In this document: piece by piece, positions 56,409 through 64,000 of the stretch
How the letters are laid out: the number at the start of each line of letters is the position of its first letter
Position numbering within the stretch: position 1 is the first letter of the stretch
Source of the DNA: Salvator merianae
Lineage: Eukaryota; Chordata; Lepidosauria; Squamata; Teiidae
Direction of reading: 5' to 3'
DNA: 64,000 nt
Assembly: GCA_003586115.2 (NCBI GenBank)
Contig: QVOM02000029.1
Coordinates: forward strand, 28,982,512 to 29,046,511
The notes under the pieces: model-generated
Told to the model about the DNA's origin: nothing
Seen by the model: the letters and a program-made list of their open reading frames with translations, nothing else
The model's database searches: none
Position numbers and translations under genes: made by a program

Positions 56409-57410
56409 CTAATTATTTTTATGGATATATAAAAATGCACTTAGTAACTCATGATTCATCAATTAACATTTTAAACTACTGACTTCCTACTTCCCAGATT
56501 TCTTCTATATTTCATACCCCCCAACCACACAGTTCTTATCTTCATGAAGTTCAGTGCGTATAGCACCTATTTCATTTTTAAGGTCTTGTCTTAATCTCTC
56601 AAAAGTCAGTCCCTGAATCTCAAAGGAACTTCGCATTTCTTGAAAAATAGCGCCCATTTTTTAAAGAAGTAAATCTGATTGCAAGTCACACCTCTGTTCT
56701 TTTGACTGTTCATTTTTTTCTAGTTGCAAGTTTTTCCTCACCATATTTGACTTAGTAACTTAGTTCTCTGAAGAAGCCCTTTAATGATTAAAGGCACTTT
56801 TTTTTTTAATTTCTTTGTCTTAATTAAACCGAACTCCCATTTTATCTTTGCTGTCTGCTTGTTTAGCTGATAAGTACAGTTCAAATGTATTTTAATAAGA
56901 CACTGAAAACCCCAGCATGTCCAAAGAACAGAACTTTGAATGATTTATCTAAAGATTCACAGCCTTTGCAAATACTTTAGCATCTTGCTGAATTACGATG
57001 TTTAAACTTTCGGCATACATTATCCAAGCTGTAATTGTAGAGAGTTTTTTTTTTCTTTTCCTTTTCGTAATGTTTATCTTAGTTTTAATGTCTTCATAAA
57101 TTAAAAGAGGATCGGCCAAACTTACAGTCTTGAAGACGACGCACAACGTGACTCGGGAATGTTGACAAATTTCCCCCAGCTCCTTCGTCTCCTCCGTATG
57201 CAGGTTGCCGCGAATCTCTTGCTGCCCCCGCTGGGGGGAGACTTGGTGGAGCTCAAATGAGGAATCCCTCCGCCTCCCTGTCACTCAGGGAGATGAAATC
57301 TTCTGACAGAGGGGGTTTGAACTCCCCCCTCTGTCTCCTCACGTTGCAGTTTGCTCAGAGGAAAAAATTCCTCTCACCAACTACATTCGGCCATCTTTCC
57401 CAGAAGTCCA
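56409..57410 (-). mobile_element. Non-autonomous L1-type retrotransposon, shorter copy
   Basis: Collinear with 45344-46918, from the 3' end (ATTTTTATGGATATATAAAAATG) to the 5' start (TGGACTTCTGGGAAAGATGG at 57410). It lacks the segment equivalent to about 45490-46063: the text jumps from CACAGTTCTTATCTTC to ATGAAGTTCAGTGCG. The A-tail is reduced to AATAATT. No obvious target duplication. Confidence 0.8.
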
Positions 57411-58211
57411 TCTTCGATCAACTTCCAGAGTGAACTGATTACATCAACAAAGTGGCAGGGGTACAAGAGATGGTTCTTAAAATATTCTATAGATGGTATA
57501 GGACATCATCACAATTAACACATATGATACCCATGATGTCACTGCAATGCTGGCATGGGTGTGGACAGAGAGGTACATATTTCCACCTTTGGTGGGAATG
57601 TGATACTATAAAATTGTTCTGGAGAGTTATTCAGAATAAAATTAATGATATTTTAAATTTAAATTTGAATTTATCACCTGAACTAGTTTTTTTTGAAGTG
57701 ACATCAGGAAGAATAAGGGAGGAAAAACAGTATTTATTTGCTCAAATGATACTCACAGCACAATCAACAGTTGTATTGGGATGGAGGGAAAGTACTAAAT
57801 GGACATTAGGTAACTGGTACAGGTATTTAATGGAACAATATGGATTTGATAAAATGCGGGAAATATGATTTAAAAGTTAAGGTATGAAACTGCTTTGTAA
57901 AACACAGGAAAAATGGAAAGATTTATTGTATTTTTCAATGAGACCCCAAGCACCAGAAGAATTGAGAGAAGAAATAATAAGACTAACTCTGTGGTCCAGC
58001 TAAAATGAAAAAGAAAAAGAAAGAAGATGGAAGAAGTAATCTACAGTTGTCAGCCACTGTGCACAAGGGGTAGTTTGCTAGTGTGGTGCTGGAGTAGTAG
58101 TTATTGTTTTTTATTTGTTTGTTTGTTTCTTTTTCAATATATATTCTTTTTTTGGGGTGAGCACTATTTTTGTTTGTTCGTTATAATAATAAAAAAAATT
58201 AAAAATAAAAA
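57411..58211 (+). mobile_element. L1 ORF2 C-terminal fragment with 3' UTR and A-rich tail
   Basis: The 138-codon frame at 57452-57868 matches the end of L1 ORF2: FYRWYRTSSQLTHM followed by a cysteine/histidine zinc-knuckle-like part, CWHGCGQRGTYFHLWWEC, then LFWRVIQNKI. Stops follow, then a T-rich 3' UTR and AAAAAAAATTAAAAATAAAA at about 58191-58210. The element is 5' truncated, and its 5' edge abuts the 5' start of the minus-strand element on its left. Confidence 0.8.
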
Positions 58212-59017
58212 CCAAAGTGGCGAGCTGAAAAGTAGATAAAAGGCACTTGGAAAGCACTTTTAAAGATTTTGATGTGTTGATCAAATACATTTTGGAAGGA
58301 TGGACTTGGACATGACTATAGTGAAAACCAAAGTGCAAAAAAAAACCCCAGTGACTAATAAAAAGGGATGGCCAATCATATTGCATTGCTCAGAGATAGG
58401 GGAGAAATGGGCTGAGATACTTGGAATGAGTTGAAATAGAATATACAATGCATGTGCTGGAAGGTGATGGGAGAAAAGAGCTTCAGGTGGGCTAACAACT
58501 ATGAATATGAACATAGCTAAAGGAGAACAACCCATTTCCCTGGCTCAGAGTACTTTAGAGATGTTTGTAGCTGGGCCCTCCTAAAGATTGGCTGGAGTCT
58601 TCTCCCATGCTCTTGAGAGTTACTTATTTGCTGAAAGGTATGATGGGGTGACTCCTAGATTTCTCTTACTGTAATGGCACAGGAAGACTGTCCTGCCTGC
58701 TGTTAGGTAGCCACACACAGTAAACTTAGTAGTGAGAGTGAAGCCATTAAATTATGATCAAGACATACAATGAAGGAAATATATCAATATTAATTTGATC
58801 AATTACACAAATACTGGGCCTGCTTTAGTAAAAGCAAATGCTGTGTGAAGTTTTACTGTTTAGCAGATAAAAAAGCAGTAGCAGATAAAGCAACCTTCTC
58901 AGCGATTAAAGAATGTAAACTATCTGTTGTTACCACAAAATGTACCAGAATATGCTAGTTTTCATGCTGCATTGTTTTTAGTTTGACACTTAACCTAACA
59001 ACATATGCAGACTCAAA
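58212..59017. other. Unassigned sequence
   Basis: No gene or known repeat recognised. Confidence 0.45.
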
Positions 59018-59205
59018 GGCCCTTTCTGCACTTGGCTTTATTGTGGATTATATCCCAGAATAGGGACCTGCTATCCACATGCTAGTGCCAACTATGAAAG
59101 GTCTTGCCCTATAAGAAAGGTCTTACTATAGTCTGCACTAGCATGCAAATGGCAAGTCCCTATTCTGAGATATAATCTGGAATAAGTCCAAGTGCAGAAA
59201 GGGCC
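59018..59205. mobile_element. Family B palindromic MITE
   Basis: GGCCCTTTCTGCACTTGG is exactly inverted at the right end, CCAAGTGCAGAAAGGGCC. Inner arms TATATCCCAGAATAGGGAC and GTCCCTATTCTGAGATATA pair. The arms are well preserved; flanking triplets (AAA, AGT) do not match. Confidence 0.85.
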
Positions 59206-60038
59206 AGTGTCTAGGTCAGTCACGAATCTTAGATAGGACAGGAACTTATACCTTTTTTTCTGGATGTTTGGAATGTTACTTTTGATTGGATGGAGAGCAA
59301 AGAGTGTATAAAAGCAACTACAATTTATCAGTAAATGACCACACTTATCTCTGTGAGAGGGGTGTTGGTCCTTTTTGGCCAAAAAGTACTTTATCTGTGT
59401 CTTTATTTCTGAAGTTTCTTTTTTGTGAGATTTAGAGTTTCTTTCTACAGTTCTATACTATCTACAGTCTGAGACAGTATAGGTGTGCTGCGTGACAGCT
59501 TTATGGTGGGCACATGGTTTTCATGGATTTCTGAAGCAGGAGAATGGGGGTATAACAATGGGCTTCAAAGATCAAGGGGGAAGTAACTGATTTATGACAC
59601 CAAGAAGTTTCAGGTTGGAAGGAGTTACCTAAATGGTCAACTATCGTACGCCTATATATAGTTCAGTAAATCTTGGGATACTCAGAAATTATTCTGTGGT
59701 GATTGGGTTTGGGGCTGATAGCAGTGGGTTTATAATGTATAGGTCCTTAAACTGAATATTGGGATGTCCTGATGAACATTCACTGTGCTAGACATCTAGT
59801 ATACTTTTAAGATTTGTTCTGCTAATTCTAGTGTTGAAAAGAGCTTCTTAAACTATCTATTTTGATCTTGCTCCAGTGAATTAGTGATGAGAACCAGAAA
59901 CAGCAAATAAATAACCTGTAGTGCAATATTTATTTAAGGCACATTCTTAAATAAAATGGCAAAAATGGATAAACGAAGCAATAATAAATAAATGAAAGGA
60001 AAGCTGAAACATATAACTGAAAGCTGAAACATATAACT
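59206..60038. other. Unassigned sequence
   Basis: A tandem pair of AAGCTGAAACATATAACTG lies at 60001-60038, directly before the next element. No gene recognised. Confidence 0.45.
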
Positions 60039-60756
60039 GGACCTTTTCACACTATAAACTAGTGAGTGTCAGGGACACTAACTATGAAAGTGACTCCACA
60101 CTTTGCAGAGGCCAGTGTGACCAGGAGCAGCCTATAGGTCTCAGGGTGGGCTACAACAATTAAAAACAACAAGAAGAAGAAAAATGTAAAAGGCATGCAA
60201 CAAAGCAGTAGCCTGAAAGGAGGGAGGGAAAGCTGGATCTTTAGCCAAAGGCAAAGGTAAATAGGTGCGTCTTTACTGCTCTCCTAAAGATGTAAAGTGA
60301 AAAAGCTTGATGCACCTCAGGGGGAAGAGTGTTCCACAGTCTGGGAGCCACCACTGAAAAGGCCCTAACGTGGGTGCCCACCCCTTTAGCTATTGACGAC
60401 AGTGGTACAACCAGGAGGGCCTCATCTGCAGATCTTAAGCATAATCTTAAATTATGTTCCACGGCCACTGGGAGTAGCTATCCTGCTCCCAGTCAAGTGC
60501 ATTCGCCCCCGCTGCCAGGTGTAAATGCACGGCCACACCATGCACCTGCACAATCCATGGAACTGCTGGTTGCCATGGTGGCAGCCAGACATTTCCCAGC
60601 CACTGTCATGGTGAACTTCAGGAGCAGAATGCTGATATCCTGCTGATATTCAAGACTAGGTCCTCACAGTGAGGACGGTGTCTGCACTGCATGGTTCGTT
60701 CCATGTTAGAATGGGATAATTATCCCATTCTAACATGGAAAGTGCAAAAACATCCC
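60039..60756. mobile_element. Family A MITE interrupted by an L2 3' end
   Basis: The left end GGACCTTTTCACAC is followed by CACTAACTATGAAAGTG and GGCCAGTGTGACCAGGAGC. After the L2 segment the element resumes with CCACTGGGAGTAGC, CTGCTGATATTC-type core words and TTAGAATGGGATAATTATCC, ending GTGCAAAAACATCCC. Flanks do not match. Confidence 0.65.
60133..60460 (-). mobile_element. L2-type LINE, 3' end, nested
   Basis: The minus frame at 60468-60241 contains RSADEALLVVPLSS, then HVRAFSVVAPRLWNTLPPEV and RRAVKTHLF, a nearly intact L2-type C-terminus. The 3' UTR ends at CCCTGAGACCTATA. It sits inside the family A element, so it arrived later. Confidence 0.85.
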
Positions 60757-60950
60757 TTGAGTGATTTCCTTTTGGTGCAGGGTGACTTTAGGTGTATCCT
60801 TTGTCACAGGCTGCACCTCCAGCTGATGTAACTGTTGCCACTATCCACTTTAGTCTAGGGAATGTACTTTACAACTCCTTCTGTTCTTGAGTATCTTTTC
60901 CTGGGCAGAATAGTATGCCCAATTCATCCTATATACCTATAAAAGGATTC

Positions 60951-61085
60951 AAAGATGTAGCAGTGTTAAACTGGATCAGTATAACAAGGGGGCCTAGTAG
61001 CACCTTAGAAACTAACAAAGAGAAAGAAATTAGTCACATGAGTTTTCATAGACTATGCCTACTTCTTGAAGTAGGTTTAGGTCAT
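60951..61085 (+). repeat. Dispersed retroelement 3'-end-like repeat
   Basis: TAGTAGCACCTTAGAAACTAAC and GAGTTTTCATAGACTATGCC match 41054-41160 inverted. It continues to GCCTACTTCTTGAAGTAGG, which is itself a short palindrome. Confidence 0.6.
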
Positions 61086-61205
61086 GTTCTGACACGGCAT
61101 TTAATCAGTTTACAGGCCATCTTCAGTTCCCACTGGCCCAACACAATCTTGCCTTTCTGTAGTTTGTCTGGACTAAATTGCTGAAATTCTGACTACTTTG
61201 CATTC

Positions 61206-61345
61206 ATAAGAACATAAGAGGATCCTTGCTGGATCAGGCCATGGCCCATCTAGTCCAGCATGCTGTTTCATACAGTGACCCACCAATTGTTTCTGGGCAT
61301 TCTCAAGCAGAATAAAAGGCAAAACCTTCACCTGCTCTTGACTCC
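61206..61345 (+). repeat. Dispersed repeat, GGATCAGGCC family
   Basis: ATAAGAACATAAGAGGATCC, TGCTGGATCAGGCCATGGCC and CTAGTCCAGCATGCTG lead the repeat; inverted copies are at 5599-5735 and 44484-44625. The ATAAGAACATAAGA start is the form I remember from other reptile genomes. Confidence 0.7.
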
Positions 61346-62334
61346 CCACAGATGGTTTTACAGACATCTTGCATTGTACTTGGGAGGGCATGCACCACAG
61401 CCAGCAGGGGTAGGTGAGCGGGAAGCAAAGTACTTTCTTCCACCTCCTTTATCCCCCCTTCCACGCTGCCAGGAGAAAAGGAAGCCATTCTCCATGTCCC
61501 TTTGCCAATCTGTGGTCCTTCCTCGCCTTTATCTCCCATTTGGCACTGCCAAAAAGAAGCTGCCATTTCCGTCTGCTAATTAAACCAAGAAGTAGTGTTT
61601 ACAGACTTTTGCGCAAAACCACTTCAGCACTAGAGTAAACTTCCGGCAGTGAAACGGTTCACTGCAGGCTCCATGCTAGGAAGGGAGGGTACTGTGACCA
61701 GCTGACCAGCTGGAAAAAGCAATGGCCTGGGGTGGAGAAGGCAGTTCCAAAATGCATTCCTTCCTCCTGGTTGCTCTGCCTTCCCCACAGTCTGGGGATC
61801 CTTCCTTTTGTGGAAGAATGCAACAGCACAACAGCAACATTAAGGCAAAGCAAGGTTAAACACAGTTCCTGATCTCAAGCGCTTTCAGGGGTAGACATGT
61901 TGGATGTTTTGCTGCGCCACAATAAGAGTGTTTTAATTCAAAATACTGCACCTGTTTGGGGGTGTAGTCCTCTTGCCACAACAAATAACCCACTCACTAT
62001 CAATTTTGCCATTGGCACCACACAGCTACATAGTGGGACACATGCCACTGTGGATGTCTCAGGGGCAGGTGAGGGCACAACTACCAGCATTCATCTATCT
62101 CATCTATCTATCTTAGAATGGGATAATTATCCCATTGTGATTTACAGATAAAAAGTTCCAGAACAAATAAATGAAGAAAGACAATTATGACTGATCATGA
62201 TACTCCATCTAATATATGCAGTAACATTGCAAGATATGAATGGGAGCGGGCAGTGCAGAATTTTATAAGTAAAATGAGTTAACCTTTAAGCTAATGATAA
62301 AGTCTGTTTCTTCCAAACTTCTGAAGCACATCCC
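61346..62334. other. Unassigned sequence
   Basis: A family A-like fragment, TTAGAATGGGATAATTATCC with CCAGCATTCATC upstream, lies at about 62070-62136. Overlapping frames of 74-107 codons at 61260-61640 lack known domains. Confidence 0.4.
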
Positions 62335-62387
62335 CTTCCTTCCTTCCTTCCTTCCTTCCTTCCTTCCTTCCTTCCTTCCTTCCTTCC

Positions 62388-62389
<2 letters not shown>
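62335..62389. repeat. TTCC microsatellite
   Basis: About 13 perfect CTTC/TTCC units. Confidence 0.95.

Positions 62390-62447
<58 letters not shown>
62390..62447. repeat. TTTC microsatellite
   Basis: About 14 perfect TTTC units follow without a break from the TTCC run. Confidence 0.95.
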
Positions 62448-63085
62448 TTTTGCTGTTAATTTTGGCTTTGTTAGAATTTTATTTTAAAAATGAACATTTC
62501 TATCATAACTATGCATTCATTAATACATGTATCTTCAAAGAATAAAGTTTGTTCATTTCATATTTTATATATTTTCCAATTTGTTTACTATTTTTTAAAA
62601 AAATCTCTCATATAATGGACACTCGAAATTTCTGACTTTGTGTTCCCAGCCCTTTTTCAGTGTTTACTCATTAATTAAAAGATGTATCCTAAATTAGGAA
62701 AGATCCACCTAAAGATGGATTCAAAAAAGACATTCCTATGAATTCACAGGGAAGCTGGGAGAGGACAATCCACAATCAGTGCATAAGATCTACTCAATAT
62801 ATGATCCATCCAATTTTTCTTATTTTTAATCAGGATTAATTTGAGGTGTAGATCATATGGTGAGTAAGAATTATACCCTGATGGAAAAGAGGACAGAATC
62901 CTGTACCTTTAATGGTTCTACAGAAGTGGTAATTTCAACAGAGCTGAATGCAACACCAACTGAAATTTTCAGTTCAATCCAACCATTAAAAGGATTTCTG
63001 TCTATACAAAATTTAGAATCAATCAATAAAACTAAGTGCAATATATAAATTAATCCTATAGTGAATTCTCCTTTTTTGAATCCCA
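62448..63085. other. Unassigned sequence before the telomere-type array
   Basis: AT-rich, no gene or repeat recognised. It contains short frames of 63-71 codons only. Confidence 0.5.
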
Positions 63086-63091
63086 AAAAAG

Positions 63092-64000
63092 GTTAGGGTA
63101 AGGGATAGGGATAGGGATAGGGATAGGGATAGGGATAGGGATAGGGATAGGGATAGGGATAGGGATAGGGATAGGGATAGGGATAGGGTTAGGGTCAGGG
63201 TCAGGGTCAGGGTTAGGGTTAGGCATAGCATTAGGGCTAGGATTAGGGCGAGGGCTACAGTTAGGGCTAAAGTTAGTGTCAGTGTTAGTGTTAGGGTCAG
63301 TGCTAGGGTTAGGGTGCAGGCTAGGGTTAGAGTTAGCGTTAGTGTGAGGGTTAGCATTAGTGTTAGAGTTAGGATCAGGGCTACAGTTACGGTTAGGATT
63401 AGGATTAGGGTTAGGTGGGGGTTAGGGTAAGGGTAAGGGTTAGGGTTAGTGTCATTGTCATTGTCAGGGTAAGCGTTAAGGCTAGGGTTAAGGTTAGGGC
63501 TAGGGTTAGTGCTAAGGTTAGGGTTAGGGTTAGACTTAGACTTAGGATTAGTATTAGGGTTAGCGTTCGGGTTAGGGTTAGAGCTAGTGCTACAGTTAGG
63601 GCTAGAGTTAGTGTTAGTAGCATTGTTAATGTTAGGGTTAGTGCTAGGGTTAGTATTAGTGTTAGGGTTTGCGTTAGCGTTAGCGTTAGGATCAGAGCTA
63701 GAGTTAGGGTTAGGGTCAGTGTTATTGTTAAGGTTAGTGTTTTGGTTTGGTTTAGTGGTAGTGGTAGTGGTTCTATTAGGTCTAGGGTAAGGGTTAGGGG
63801 CTGGGTTAGGGTTAGGGTTAGGGTCAGGGATAGGGTTAGGGTTAGGGTTGCAGCTAGGGCTAGGGCTAGGGTTAGGGTTACGTTTAGGGTTAGGGTTGGG
63901 GTTGGGGTTAGAGATAGGGTCATGGTTAGGGTTAGAGCTAGCGTGTGGTTTAGGATTAGTGTTAGAGTTAGCATTAGGTTTAGTTTTAGCATTAGGGTTA
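63092..64000 (+). repeat. Telomere-type hexamer array, degenerate TTAGGG
   Basis: After GGTTAGGGTAAGGGATAGGG comes a hexamer array that continues to the window edge. From 63186 the units are TTAGGG, TCAGGG, CTAGGG, TTAGTG, TTAGCG, TTAGGA, TACAGT and others, mixed. The hexamer phase is broken in places. Minus-strand frames of 112 and 193 codons (L-T repeats) and a plus frame of 93 codons are products of the periodicity. The G-rich strand reads 5' to 3' to the right, the orientation expected if the chromosome end lies to the right. Confidence 0.9.
63102..63185 (+). repeat. 14 exact GGGATA units
   Basis: GGGATA starts at 63102 and every 6 bases to 63180, without a single change. The next unit at 63186 is GGGTTA. 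This homogeneous variant block is the innermost part of the telomere-type array. Confidence 0.95.

Noticed and set aside
2646..60756. CRISPR-like regularly spaced repeats
   Set aside because: The dispersed copies are MITEs with irregular spacing and terminal inverted repeats. The 29-bp array at 28178-28322 is contiguous with no variable spacers, and this is vertebrate DNA.
62294..62545. An 83-codon frame rich in F, L and S
   Set aside because: It is the translation of the TTCC/TTTC microsatellites.
63019..63992. Frames of 93-193 codons in the right-end array
   Set aside because: They are leucine-threonine or leucine-glycine repeats from a hexamer array; a 6-base period cannot generate regular stops in some frames.

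Overview
This is a 64 kb stretch of vertebrate nuclear DNA in which I recognise no host protein-coding gene or exon. It is built from transposable elements at several nesting depths, simple repeats and unassigned sequence. The repeat content points to a squamate reptile: a Sauria-type tRNA-derived SINE with a pyrimidine-rich tail (29740-30000), a BovB (RTE) LINE fragment (30723-31330), many L2-type LINE 3' ends, CR1, L1 and probably R4-type fragments, and abundant short DNA transposons. The species cannot be named from this window.

Layout. 1-26 kb is AT-moderate sequence with scattered MITEs, L2 3' ends and microsatellites. At 26.7-28.6 kb there is a clear nest: a MITE with a TTA/TTA target duplication (26687-28597) was split by a CpG-rich hAT-type element (26765-28382) with an 8-bp target duplication. 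That element contains GC-rich minisatellites and a 638-base assembly gap (27325-27962). 28.6-42 kb holds L1, SINE and BovB fragments, several MITEs, and a possible solo LTR disturbed by a tandem duplication around a second gap (39951-39971). 42-63 kb holds a GC-rich MITE, a CR1 fragment, a well-preserved 1.6-kb non-autonomous L1-type insertion with a 17-bp target duplication (45344-46918), and a shorter copy of it lying head to head with an L1 ORF2 fragment (56409-58211). From 63.1 kb to the end the sequence is a 6-bp telomere-type array: 14 exact GGGATA units, then degenerate TTAGGG variants. Its G-rich strand runs toward the right edge, which would fit a chromosome end lying to the right.

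The most notable pattern is a set of MITE families whose termini resemble GGGCCTTTTTGCAC, usually flanked by 3-bp target duplications of varied sequence (TTA, TAT, AGA, TCA, CTT, TGA, TTT, CAT). The superfamily is not settled: PIF/Harbinger fits the length, but most of the targets are not TWA.

Long open reading frames exist (506-535 codons in the GC-rich minisatellite, 193 in the telomeric array, 314 across a GC-rich MITE). They are by-products of repeat periodicity, N bases or base composition, and I do not call them genes. Element boundaries were read by eye. Those supported by paired terminal repeats and target duplications are firm; those marked approximate may be off by tens of bases.
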